From positions 9,982,001 through 10,046,000 of the forward strand of contig OU612065.1 of NCBI GenBank assembly GCA_914767715.1: a DNA stretch of 64,000 nucleotides. The letters run 5' to 3'. The DNA is from Membranipora membranacea. Lineage: Eukaryota > Bryozoa > Gymnolaemata > Cheilostomatida > Membraniporidae. The position numbers and the translations under genes were made by a program. The notes under the pieces are model-generated. The model saw only the letters and a list, made by a program, of their open reading frames with translations, did not search any database and had not been told where the DNA came from. Below are positions 11,601 through 30,772 of this stretch, piece after piece (within the stretch, counting starts at the first letter, position 1; each line of letters starts with the position of its first letter).

Positions 11601-14600
11601 CAAGCCTCCAATGATTTGGAATCCCTGTCTAACAGGGTTTTCAATGGTGCAGACTCTGAATCAAAAATCATTTTTATCCCATCATAAGCGGTTTTCAAGA
11701 TAACCCTCTTTCAGCAGGTTTTTCCTATGCGGCGTGGGTTAAAAGTACCAAACTGGAGAGAGGACAACTCCGACTTGAGGCATAAATAAGAGCTCAGAAA
11801 ACTGTCTATTAAAATTTGAGTACTTACATAGAAAATCGTGAGATACCAGAGAAGTCTCATATTGCTGCAGTTGAGAATCAGAACAACCAGCATAAAAATG
11901 ATTGTTGATGATTGTAAGAAATTTTTAAGCTGTTGATAGGGGATCAAATTTTGACTGTAGTGGTTCCAGGCTTCTCATAGGCAGGTGTTGTACACACACA
12001 TATATATATGTGTGATATAGGCGCTGGCTGGACATCATGTTAGATTTATCTATCACCATGGAGAATGAGTAGGCTATGGCTACAGCAGATCTTCTCAGCT
12101 CTTTTCATTTGATTCATTGTCCCCTCCCCATAGACCACTGAATAAGTAGCAGGCAGCCCAATGTATGTTTGGGTAGAATAGATGGATACTGTTTCACTCG
12201 CTAAATAGACAAAAGCAGGTGACATTTTCAGAGGTCGGATAATGGTCTTTGGGTACCCAGGCATAATTGAGCTGCAAATTTTATCAATTGACGTAATTAC
12301 TAAACAAGCAAAGTAAAATATCTCCCAAAAAAGTCATCTGCTGGTTGCTTTGCCGGTCTTGACAAGCTTTGTTGGAGGGTTTCCCCCCTCCTATCAGCAA
12401 TGCCTGTCAAATCATAATCACCAATTTGCATCAAATGAGAAGACAACTCGGCATTTTTACTGAGTTGCGACATTTGCGACGTTAGTGGGTCCGAGCTATT
12501 GCGACGTTTAAGAAATTGCGACGTTTGTGGGTTTGCGACGTTTTAAAAACCCTTCGTTGCAACGTTTTTGGGATTGCGACGTTAGTGGAACGCTAGATTG
12601 CGCATTTTGACGTTTGCGACGTTTGTGGGTTCAACAGGATGAATGGGTACCTCTGATGGTGATTTGGTGAGACCTGCTACCCTTCAATCAGTAAGTATTT
12701 AGAAACCTTAGAATACAGCGATGTTTGTATCCCTGGAATAACTTGAAATATTTTAAATAGGACAGGACCAAACTCAGAATTTTGAGTGAACATAATTGGA
12801 GCGTCTTAAGTTAGAGATCACTAACTAGTGAACGTACCACACGGCTGATAGGGAGGGTCTTAGCTTTGGGTATTTCCTTGGAGTAGTACTTGAGTGGAAC
12901 TGCTGGAGCGAATCTGGTGTCTCTCTCCTCCTGATCTCCTGGCAATCCCGGCATACTCAATACCATCTGATTCTAAGAACAACATTAAAATGGGATATCA
13001 TTGAATAGAAGCTAATATTGTAATTTACAGACAGAACCGCTCGCCAAAATAAGGCCTATGCTGAAATTGTTTTGGTAGATTCAAGTACTGAAATCAATTG
13101 TATGACTAATTACCTGAGTGGGCTGTCTGGAGGGTACAGCTGATCTGCCTGCTCCACTTTTAGCCATTGATGAGAAATCTCTCTTCGCTGTGAACACAAG
13201 AAAGCCTCTAGTTTTGTGAGCTTATGTCAAAACTTACACATTTTTATTAGACAAAATCAGCATACTTAGGACTTTGGCAATTTACAACGTTCCTTCTCAT
13301 TTTAGAAAATTATAAAATATTTGTGGTGGTAAGCTGCGTGGCTCTCCTTTCAATAGTATCTCAATTAAATATACTGTGAAATGACTATCTCATCCCTCTG
13401 GTATTCCGCCTGTTGCATTAGGAATATTTTTTTATGCTCCATCTTGTCCCTAAGTCTTAATTATCATTTCAAACTAACACAGTGAAGGTTTGGCATATTA
13501 TTTAGGAAACTTACATGCACGCGTCGGCAGCATCCGAGCCCCAAGGCTATCGACAGACTTAATGGCAGCCTCATAAACTTTATCTTGTATCGACAGTATC
13601 TGAGTACTTAATCTGTCGAGTGCTTCTCTCTGGAAGAATATCATTTTAAAATACTCAGTTTTGTAATCAAATATGCAGTGCATACCTTACTACACACACA
13701 TGAAGGTGATGGAATATGAAAATACAGAAGCTAGTTGATAAGTTGTTGATGAGAGATAATGAGTAGTAATTTTGAACTGAACAAACTTACAATCTGTACG
13801 ACATGCTTGTGAGTACAAAATTACTGTAAAGTTTGAATAGAGAAACTGATAAAGTGTGCTGCCTAGAAATTGCAGTGTAGGTACATGCAGAAACAGAAAG
13901 GTGATTATTTATACTTACAAACTGTTTTGCTTCGTGAATAGCCAGGGGACTCTTTATACACAAAAATGGAGGGGTTAGCAATGATTTGAATTTCAACTAA
14001 GGATCAGCAGACAAAACAAGCTAGGAACTGCATCGATTCGAAAAAGGTCTATCATAAGTTATCTTGTAAGAGCTCTAAATGCAACAGCCTGCTTCTTCCA
14101 AGTTTCTTCATGGAACATGGTGAGCAGGAAGATGATGAATTCTCCAGTTTGTATTATTAGGCGAAGGCCTAAGCTCACGCAGTTTACTTACATTGATGTC
14201 TCTGTTATCCTCTGGCTCTCTCCACGGCAATGCGGCAGCTCTACCCGATACGGCTGTCAAAAGCGCAAGTTAACGTAACAGGAAATATAGTATCACATTA
14301 CATAGATGGTATAAGAGTTGCCTGCTCATCTCAAAATTTTTAAAGTGACACATGAATGAAGAATAAGCAATTAATGCCTATTCTAGATTGTTACAATCTT
14401 GCCACTTATTTAATTTATGACTCTATATTGCATTAACACATTAACATTACAGATAATAGCCTCATAGCTTGTGATGTCTTTCAACTCACGTTTGCGAACA
14501 TAGTTTCCTGGTACAGCTATTGACACCTGGTGTAGAGAGTTTGGATCGAGCTGTTCTAGGAATGGCTTCAGAGAACTGAACTCAACTCTGTGATGTTCTG

Positions 14601-17600
14601 AATCCCAGTACTCCTCTCCTTGATCATCATTTTGCCCTGGAAACAGGGTCAAAAATACCATTTCAGGCTGATTTGAAAAGGCGTAGGAACTGATTCTTCA
14701 GGAAATGCAATTTGTTGAGCCTTGATAGGGCTATTGTACAGGGGGACTTGACACATCCATATCCAGAATTATGTTGAATATTTTGAAGTTGTGCAGCTTC
14801 AAATGTGAAGCGGATCATATACGACCAGGTCTCAATTTTATTAGACCATTGACTCCTCCTAGCTAATCTATATGATAGAGATAAAACAGTGTTGGATGAA
14901 ACTACAGCTGAGTAGAAATTCCCTATTTCACCATAATATGAGAAGTGCAGCACAAAAAGGTAGAAGAGAAAAGTTTTACCTTGTGTGTCGCACTGAAATA
15001 ATTAAGGATATGATGGTTTTTTATCTGATACTTCCTTTTGAACTACATAACAGATTTGTTACAAGATAGAAATATAGAAATAGGACGCTAAGCAAAACCT
15101 TAGTGTGACCCAATGCAATAACTAGGATTCCTATCAAACACATGCTCATTGTAAAGGTTATGAGCTTTTGTATCAACAATGGTGACCATTTTTCCATCAT
15201 GGTCACCTAGTCTGTCAGTACAGGTCATAACTCAAGCACATCTTACCAATTGTTTTATCATATTACGAATGTATCAACAATGAGAGGTTGCTTGGGAGAG
15301 GATAGATTGTACTTATGGGTTAAAATGCTAACAAGACAACATTCACAACTAACACGTTGACTGTAAATACGGGAGGGGGGGGGCGGTGGCTCACTTAAGC
15401 CTAACATGAAGATTAATTGAAACAAACCCAATTGGAGTAATACTACCATTGATGTTAAGTAGCAAATGTATATGTCCAGAAAATAGATGTGTACCCTTCA
15501 GAAGTCTGCCTTGACAAGCGTTGCTTGCTGGGGGGTTTCCTTGAAACCCACAACACATCTCAAGACAGGCTAACCTTGTTGATGCATAAAAGTTTCTAGT
15601 ATTTCCAGTATTTAATATTCAACTAAATAGAAGAGGGCAACACACACATTCTACATATTGGTAGTTACCAAATGAATATTCAGAGCAGCAGTCTATACTC
15701 ATACTACCCAGACTGCATGTGTCTGAGTTCTTACTACAGGCTGAGACAGCCCTGTTGTACTCTGAAATTAGTCATATTATGTTAGCTTGGTGCGGTTGAG
15801 TAATTTGAACTATTTTCAATTACTAATTCAATGTGCAAATCCTTGAGTTTTATGTGAAACATATTTTGTTGATGCAATACTTTGCTGATTTCTTACCATA
15901 TTTCACAAATGTGGTGGGAGGGAGAGGGCTTATTACTGTGACCTCTCTTGACAGTGGGGGTATTTCAGGCTGTTCCTGAGTTTTAGCTTTAGACCTGTGG
16001 GATCTTCTGGTTCTCCTTGTTCCCTCATCTGTGACATCAGTGAACAGACTGCTAACAGCAGACATTTGACTGACACGTGATTTATTACGAGATGTGTCAT
16101 AGCAATCAGCATCCGACTCTGAACCTTGATCCAAATCTTCATCATCCTCCTACAAATACATTCGAGCCAAGTATACATGACAGGGTCGACTGCAGGGGAA
16201 TTGGCTGAGACTTAGATGGCAAATCAAAAGGATGGAGATATCTAAACCTGTTGCAGTGGATATAATTTTTTGGTCTCCTTGTTCTTGATGTGAAGCAATT
16301 AAAATAGTTCTTTACTTCTCTTGGAATTGTGAAAAATGCAATATGACATAATCTAGACCGTGGGGGGGGGGGGGTAATAGATCGTGCTTTGGTTCTAAGA
16401 TACTGAAGAATGAATTACTTTGATTAATAGTCAATAAATAATGAACATTTAAGTCACACCATAGAGTTGAGGAGTTTTTTTTGTTTGTTTTTTATTCTAC
16501 TAAAAGGACGGATATATAAGAATGCATGTAATGGAAAGAAATACAAATATATAGTATTAGAAGCATGGGTACAGCTAGATAGTCGAGGGACTAGAATGAC
16601 AGCTCTCCCATTTTCCTGCCAAAAGGCACCAGGACGCATAAATGAGCCGCAGCAAGGGTGTGGCCGCCCCTCACCGTCCACCGTGGGCCCACAGATGCTC
16701 CGCCAGACCATTTATGGGATCGAGCCAAAACCCTGCCTCAACTCCAATTAAGGTAATGTCAACGACCGATCCGAATATCAACATATCATATACCGTTGGA
16801 AAGCTGCCGAGCTACTGAAAATGAATACCTGCACAAAAACTTGATTCGATGACGTTGTGTCATTTTAGGGGGGAAATGAGGCAAAAAACAATGTTTTTGT
16901 CAATGCAGATGGAGGAGTCAAATTAATTGCAAGAAATTTCAAAACATGTGGAATGTATACTTAGAGAAAGAATGCCAAAAAAACACCTCAAAAGTCCCTA
17001 AAAAGACCTCAAAAGTACCTAAAAATAGCTGTTTTTTGGCATTCTATTGCGTTAAATTCAAGAAAAATGAAGGTGCAATGAAAAATTATGTTGGCATTTC
17101 CTGTGTGCACCATGGTTAATGAAAGCGGCTTCGTATGTGAGAATTTTCAAAAACACTTTGTTTGGCCACAATAATGGTTATTTGGACACCATGTTTGGCG
17201 TTATGCAAAGGTGGCGAAAATATTAGCCGTATTCGAGAGTCTACTGTCATTGCAATATGCAAGCTAATTTTTTGAAAGTCAATGTGTATGACATTTGAAG
17301 AGTACTCTAAGAGAAAATCATAATTAATTTTGATTCGAGCCTATGATCTGTTGTTAATTAATGATTGAAATTTCACATATCTTCACTGCTTCACAAAAAA
17401 AATGCGTTGTATGGCATGACGTAAAAAGTCAATTTAGACTAGTCATATATCAAAGAAAATCAAATTTTACGATGAACGCAATCTCTAAGTATATATTCTG
17501 CCTGATTTGAAATTTCTTGCAATTAACTTGACTGTTCAATCTGCATTGACAAAAACAGCGTTTTCTGCCTCATTTCCTCCCTAAAATGACACGTCATCGA

Positions 17601-20103
17601 ATCAAGTTTTTGTTCAGCTATTCATTTTCAGTAGCTCGGCAGCTTTCCAACGGTATATGATATGTTGATATTCGGATCGGTCTTTGACATTACCTTAAGT
17701 ATCTGTTGTACAGTTTAATTCCACTTCACAACAGAGACCTCTCACCCCAATTGTTGTTGGATTTAGTAGGTTTTAAAATTGTATCATATTGATGATCAGA
17801 GTTTTGATTTAAAATGTCATCTTGTTCATAAGTTTTTAAAAGTAATTTTATTAATCGATATTCAAATAGCATTGCAAGTGGCATAATTTTTAGCAGTTGA
17901 AATTGGGATGAAACATGAAAGCCCATTAAAACAATGATTGGTTTCAAGGCTGTTTCAGAAGCATGACCCCAAAACTCAATCCCGTATATCAAGTGAGGAT
18001 AAAAGAAAGTGTAATACAGATCAACCATATTTTTGGTATCAGCGCAAGGGCGTATAGCTCTCAACATCCTCAAATTTAGGTTGGGTTTTTTCGCTAAAAG
18101 ATTGATATGCGCTTTGAAATTGATTTTACTATCTAATATAATTCCTAAAAATTTAGTTTCATATTTTTTATCTAAAAGTGAACTACCCATGGAGATTGCG
18201 TAATGAGTTTTTCTTGGCGCTTGAAATGAAACATAGTACCTTTTGTCATAATTTATGACAAGCCTATTTGTAATGCACCATTAATTTACTTTATTGAGTT
18301 AGAATGGCCTTTAAGTTATTAGATTTTGGGGTATAGAGAGATAGCCCAGAACTTACATCAGAATCAGCACTGCCTTCCTTGTCCCCATACTGTGAGGTGC
18401 CGGGTTGATGATCATCAGACCCGATCCCATCTTCTATAGGTTCTCTGAAGCTGAGCTTAGATTGAGTGGGTCTTGTCTGATATGCAGATAAATATAACCC
18501 CTGGGTCTGAAAAGGAGAATGTAATTATGTAACAGGATACTACATAATATAATGTATATACTTATTGTTTTATCTGTCAACGTCAAACCAAATATAAGAT
18601 AACATTTATTTCCAGCAGTATCATTGATGGCTGTTTATATTCAATTTACTGTAAACATTGCGGACATACTGAGAAAGCAAAAGTAAAAATAATATTACAT
18701 CAAATATATCTTTCTATTGACATCATTACACTTACGGGAGTAAGTTCATGCTGCGCCTCCCGACTCTCGTGCTCTGTGATGACATCCTGTGTCCCAGTTA
18801 GCACTAACCTGTTACCTGCCATACTAGCTCCTATAATACCTGCTTCTGGTAGCGCACCATTCAAACTCAGCTGAAGATTGCTAATACCTGTACCAGCTAT
18901 CATAAAAGATAAACCAAGTTTATTGGTTAACACATATACATTTCTGACTACTGTACATCATAGAAGAACCCGTTTGTCTTCATGTATTGGTTTGTAGAAG
19001 AATGTTTGCATGCCCCAATAATATTCAAATGGCAATTCACATTTTGAGACTCAATTTCATAGTAAGGGAATCTTAGCACAGTGGGTTTCATCCAGTGTCT
19101 TTAGATGCAATTATAACCAACCATGGCTAGATCTATGTAAAGTGATGATTACCTGTATTTAAACGACCATTAGAGTCAGCTGTTTGCAGCCGACTCATAT
19201 CAGCTGGATAACTACTCATAGCAGATTGCTTCTGTCCGAGATCAGAGAATCCATTCGGTGAATCCATGTCCAACTCGCCACTGTCATTTTCATCCTATTA
19301 AGCGTTACATATTTAATTACAGCGGACAATGATATCAAGATGATAGGATGAAAGTTATCAGCACCATTTATATGCAGGCTAATGATGAGTTACTCTGCAT
19401 CACAAAGATGTAAACTTTTTTTACGTATTTGTTACCCCCCATTACCTGTCGAGCGGGCGAATGTTGGATGATTATCTTCTCTAGTCTGTTTTCCAGCCAT
19501 TGAACTCTCTTTCTACGCTTGTTTATGACTTTACTATCTGCGCCTGTTTCAACAGCTTTCATTAAATCCTGCCTGGCATACACTAGTTCCCGGTTTATCT
19601 TACCACAAATCTGGAAGTAAAAATGAGAATCCATATCAATAAAAATACACAAAATGTGACGTGGATTGATTCATGATTCCATAGTTACAAATGTATTTAC
19701 TGATTCCAGAAATTTGATAATTTACCCCTATCAGTTTTAAAAATGTGTGTGTATATACAACCACTGATCATCTTCAGCAGCTTGTTTTGACGATGAAACC
19801 TCCAGAAGATGTAAAACTTAGTCTCACCTGAAGTATTATGATCATCTCATTTCCTTTCACTTTCAGCTCTTCGACTCTAGTTGTATGAAATTCTAGTGAG
19901 TCAAGTTTAGCTGTCTTCAGCTCAGACAGTGCATGACGTAGTTGGTCTTGGAACATGACCACATTTTTCTGCTGCTCTTTCATGTAAAGATCAGATCTGT
20001 AGCATATTTTCACCCTGTCTTTTAATGGCCTTCCGCTCTTTATTGGCGCTGGCCTTTCTGTAAGACCAGCTATGCTGGGTAACTTTTCATGTTTAGTCAG
20101 CAT
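2690..20103 (-). CDS. HEATR4: HEAT-repeat protein, HEATR4-like, with a coiled-coil N-terminal half
   Basis: I assembled 27 exons, 4887 nt and 1628 aa, with every phase consistent: 20103-19828, 19610-19446, 19294-19153, 18896-18736, 18506-18357, 16149-15897, 15761-15669, 14636-14490, 14253-14192, 13951-13919, 13629-13515, 13187-13114, 12972-12838, 8937-8687, 8523-7000, 6912-6848, 6629-6564, 5628-5573, 5214-5155, 4874-4757, 4524-4403, 4228-4043, 3785-3570, 3513-3489, 3421-3381, 3311-3186, 2914-2690. The N-terminal ~145 aa are charged coiled coil (MKEQQKNVVMFQDQLRHAL). Acidic and basic low-complexity follows. The C-terminal ~400 aa are HEAT repeats (VRMEAANTLGVLN, VRREVIRAFGTM), preceded by KPRAYHAGLKWDRVK. 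The start ATG has an in-frame stop just upstream. From the Met in exon 12 (MAKSGAGRS) the product would be 1089 aa, close to the size I recall for HEATR4, so exons 1-11 may be a second gene or an added N-terminus. The HEATR4 name rests on remembered similarity and the HEAT repeats. No function is assigned for the N-terminal part. Confidence 0.7.
3851..3927. repeat. Foldback element (~30-bp imperfect stem) in a HEATR4-like intron
   Basis: The left arm AGATCAAGTTTGATCCATTT and its continuation pair with the right arm ending TGGATCAAACCTGATCT, around a C-rich loop of about 19 bases. The outer bases TTAGATCA/TGATCTAA extend the palindrome. It has the size and form of a tiny MITE; no other copy is seen here. 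Confidence 0.7.
5853..5886. repeat. Small foldback, AGCCTGTCTTGACAAGC family
   Basis: AGCCTGTCTTGACAA pairs with TTGTCATGACAGGCT across a 4-base loop with one mismatch. It is the smallest member (34 bp) and lies in a HEATR4-like intron. Confidence 0.6.
9541..9749 (+). repeat. CGTCGCAA-rich interspersed repeat, copy A
   Basis: About 209 bp beginning GTTGAACCC and ending ATTTGATGC. It contains about nine close repeats of ACGTCGCAA or one-base variants at roughly 15-25-bp spacing. Copy B at 12428-12635 is the same element in inverted orientation, with the same two ends. It lies in the large intron 13 of the HEATR4-like gene and has no coding capacity. Confidence 0.85.
11200..11261. repeat. Perfect 18-bp inverted repeat (hairpin)
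   Basis: CCTGTGATATGTAAGGAC at 11200-11217 is the exact reverse complement of GTCCTTACATATCACAGG at 11244-11261, with a 26-base loop. It is within intron 13 of the HEATR4-like gene, just upstream of MITE copy 2. The function is unknown; it may be a small foldback element. Confidence 0.75.
11297..11809 (+). mobile_element. MITE family A, copy 2
   Basis: The same inverted arms as copy 1: CAGTTTTCTGAGCTCTG at the left and CTCAGAAAACTGTCTAT at the right. The core and orientation match copies 1 and 4. The left tip lacks the AGA of the consensus ATAGACAG. It is in intron 13 of the HEATR4-like gene, between the two inverted CGTCGCAA repeats. Confidence 0.85.
12428..12635 (-). repeat. CGTCGCAA-rich interspersed repeat, copy B (inverted)
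   Basis: The reverse complement of copy A. It begins GCATCAAATGAGAAGACAAC and ends GGGTTCAAC, with the TTGCGACGT unit repeated about eight times. A few substitutions and one small deletion separate the copies. The ends coincide with those of copy A, so they are probably the real boundaries of the element. Confidence 0.85.
13791..13793 (-). other. Candidate 3-nt microexon (ATT) in the HEATR4-like gene
   Basis: On the minus strand TGTCGTACAG|ATT|GTAAGT has a consensus acceptor and donor around three bases, between exons 10 and 11, whose junction is phase 0. Inclusion would add one Ile. It is left out of the main gene model because transcript evidence is needed. Confidence 0.3.
15506..15571. 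repeat. Small foldback, AGCCTGTCTTGACAAGC family
   Basis: GCCTTGACAAGC at the left pairs with the complement of TCAAGACAGGC at the right, around an inner GGGGTTTCC/GGAAACCC-like hairpin. Related short foldbacks occur at 5853-5886 (arms AGCCTGTCTTGACAA and TTGTCATGACAGGCT) and 59074-59114, and a degenerate one at 12352-12410. Confidence 0.55.
16748..17698. mobile_element. Palindromic ~950-bp nonautonomous element flanked by TTAA
   Basis: TTAA at 16748-16751 is followed by GGTAATGTCAA; at the other end TTGACATTACC is followed by TTAA at 17695-17698. The inverted arms are about 190 bp and nearly identical, for example CGTTGGAAAGCTGCCGAGCT near both tips. The middle is AT-rich and shows no transposase. 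TTAA duplication is characteristic of piggyBac-type elements, although the GGTAATG tip is not the usual CCY. It lies in intron 5 of the HEATR4-like gene. Confidence 0.85.
17726..18280 (-). pseudogene. Non-LTR retrotransposon (LINE) reverse transcriptase C-terminal relic
   Basis: An open stretch of 184 codons reads WCITNRLVINYDK, then KFLGIILDSKINFKAHI and YYTFFYPHLIYGIEFWG. This is the region after the catalytic motif in LINE reverse transcriptases (jockey/RTE-like groups). A stop lies immediately upstream. The catalytic YADD, the endonuclease and the rest are absent, so it is a 5'-truncated dead copy. It sits 28 bp from the TTAA palindromic element, within an intron of the HEATR4-like gene. 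The clade cannot be settled from this piece. Confidence 0.75.
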
Positions 20104-22024
20104 CCTTTATTAGATCTTCTGACTACAATATAAGAGTGTTATCTAACTAAATGACAGTTGTTAAACATAAGCAGTGTTTAGAAGTGTTTTGCGGTACAAC
20201 TGAACATAGCAGTGAGACTATGAGTATGAATTTCAATGTGCTTTAAACTTTTATTTCATCAAACTTTGAAGGTGAGCATGACACTTTCATTTATTTGTTG
20301 GGAGAATCTAGTCAGTAAAACATCTACAGACATCTGTAGCCCATAAACATATAAATACTTATTTTATGTTTATGGGCTGAACCTAAGCAACAAATTCATA
20401 TCCAGTGACTAAACCACAATCACATAATCTGATTATGGGTGAGATCTTGTTCTAAATCATTCTACACTTTGGAACTTAATCTCCCTAGTATTCACGAGGA
20501 GAGCGGAGGAGGGGTCACCAGCTGCACTAAGAACCCATCCGACTGTCTATTTGGCAGCCACCAGAGTCCATATGTGCACGTGGCATTTGGTGGTTGCCAA
20601 ATAGGCATCTGGCTGGCACTTGGACAACCACTGGACAACAAAAATGTATTCAGTTGCATATAATGCACGAAAAAAATGGGTTGTAGATGTCGTGCTAAAA
20701 ATGTGCCAGGAAAATGACCATCCACCACCCATCTCGGTAAAAGGGCCATCGGCGTAGGACAAATACCCATCTTGCAACGCTAACTAACCATCCAGTTAAT
20801 TTTGGATCAATCTTGAAGTGTGACTGTCACTAACACATCCTGATGGCCATTTGGCAACTGTTGGTTACCAAATAAATATCCAGATGGACTTGGAGCAGTG
20901 TTATTTGCTGCAACAAACCCATCTGGACGGGCTTGGAACAGTAATAATTGGTTCACCACACCGTTTGGATGGGTATGTTGCCCTGATGATGAGTGTCCAC
21001 AACAAGAAAAACAACCCATCCTCCTCCAATACAAACCCATCCACTGTCATATTTGTGTCCGGATGCCTTTTATGCAACTGGATGCTTATTTGACATACAG
21101 CAGCTGAGCGAGTGCCACCCGGATGCCTATTTAGCAATCATCGAATGCCACGCACACATCACATAGATTGTACTGAATACTAAGTGTGTGCGCATGGTTG
21201 AAAGTAGCCCGCTTCAACAAGCCTTGTGGAGTTTTGGGCGGGGGGGGGGGGGGGTGGGTCAGACCAAACAAAGCTTGCCAAGACAAACCAGGTTGATAAA
21301 ATCAGAGAATTCTCCATGATGATAAAATACGGCCCGTTTCAATACATCATCAGGAAATTTTCTGGCCAAGTGTCCCACCTTGGTCTCAGCAACAAGTACT
21401 TTTTGTGCTTAGTAGTTCAGTCAGCAAAACCAGGTAAAGTTAACCACACATGTTGCAACTATGAGCTTGTTTTGAATGATTTGAGGGGTTACAACCAATA
21501 TGTTAAAAAAAAGTGCACCATACATGATTTTGCCATAGGACTACTGCCCAAAGTAAGGAAATGCAGTAGCCCTTTGATTTTGGCTGCTGAGCAATCGCCA
21601 ATTGAACAATGAGTTGATCCATCTCCCATGTCTGTCCCATTTATGCAGTGACTGACTTCTACTTGAAATACCCTCGCTACTTGAAACACGCTCTCGACTT
21701 AAAATTGATCAGAATGACAGTTGAGTGTGAAAAATCCATAGAGAATATCACACAAAACAAGTACATGCAGTGATATGCTTGTCTAAGTCCTTACTTTGCC
21801 AGCTTCCAGTAGCAATGCAATAAGTCAAGATTAGATCCTAGACCTAGCTACTTTGTGCCATTCATTGGGGTATTGATAGAGCCCCATCCTGGTAAATCGT
21901 CTTTTTCGGTCTATCTTGCAAGTGCTTGAATGTAACTATAGAAACATTGACCTCTCACATCTATTATTTTGGACATGTTCTTGCATAATTACCCATAGTT
22001 CCAAGTAGCCTGTAAATTTCCGGT
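20104..22024. other. Gap between the HEATR4-like gene and RPS15A; degenerate tandem repeats 20530-21160 and a G15 run
   Basis: No convincing gene. From 20530 to 21160 the words TATTTGGCAAC, ACCAAATA and CCATCTGGAT recur in both orientations with irregular 30-60-bp spacing, which keeps several frames open on both strands. A run of 15 G is at 21240-21254. An open frame of 128 codons at 21226-21612 begins within this repeat context without an ATG and resembles no family I know. The two flanking genes are divergent, so their promoters should lie in this stretch. Confidence 0.5.
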
Positions 22025-22043
22025 CTTTTTGATTTCAAAGCTG
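22025..22043 (+). promoter_or_regulatory. Putative RPS15A transcription start with 5' TOP tract and untranslated first exon
   Basis: TTTCCGGTCTTTTTGATTTC precedes a strong donor (CTG|GTGAGT at 22043/22044). A C followed by a pyrimidine tract is the terminal oligopyrimidine (TOP) start of ribosomal protein mRNAs. The untranslated exon would splice to 22439 (TCTTACAG|ACTGTTGAG), 17 bases before the ATG. This is inferred from motif and position only. Confidence 0.55.
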
Positions 22044-22446
22044 GTGAGTGACAACACGATTACACTTTCTTCCTGACTTTAATCTCAGTTCATCTGGACA
22101 TCTACAACCTAAAACTATATTATGCAACCTCAAGAGTGGAGGACACAGGTTGCTCAGCCTTAATTCATATAATATGAGCTATACTAAGTTCATTGAGAGT
22201 GTAAGGGAAAGTAGGAAGAATACTTGAACCAAGGACTCCTTGCTTGAACCCAGGAGTGAAAATGAATAATATTATATCAGTGCTCGAATAACCATGTTTG
22301 TCATGTACCTCATGGCAGATAATTCAGTCTCGTGCCATTAAATTCATGGGGTTAGGTCTCGATTTTTTTCAACTTTATTTTCTGCCCTGATACTTGGGTT
22401 CTGTATAATAAGGACAATCAATATTTTATTTCTTACAGACTGTTGA

Positions 22447-24049
<1,603 letters not shown>

Positions 24050-24061
24050 CTGTAGTTAAAG

Positions 24062-24104
24062 AATAAAAGATCAAAACCTCAATGATTTTAGCAGTTGATT
24101 TATT
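24062..24104. promoter_or_regulatory. Facing polyadenylation signals of RPS15A (+) and Miro (-)
   Basis: AATAAA on the plus strand at 24062-24067 lies 13 bases after the RPS15A stop. TTTATT at 24099-24104 is AATAAA for the minus-strand Miro gene, 81 bases past its stop. Usual cleavage 10-30 bases downstream would make the two transcripts meet or overlap slightly. Confidence 0.6.
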
Positions 24105-24184
24105 GTGGTTATAAACCAGAGTAAAAAAGTTAACTTTTCATTTTGCACTTGACCCATAACAAAACATTCTAATAAATAACAATA

Positions 24185-30748
<6,564 letters not shown>

Positions 30749-30772
30749 TTCTCTGAGCTTTCTTTTAAATTT

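Noticed and set aside
16454-16751. Overlapping 85- and 94-codon frames in a GC-rich patch
   Set aside because: No domain recognised, and the plus frame ends at the TTAA boundary of the palindromic element; possibly an unidentified repeat fragment.
21226-21612. 128-codon plus-strand open frame as a gene
   Set aside because: No ATG start, begins in a poly-G tract, and no recognisable motif.
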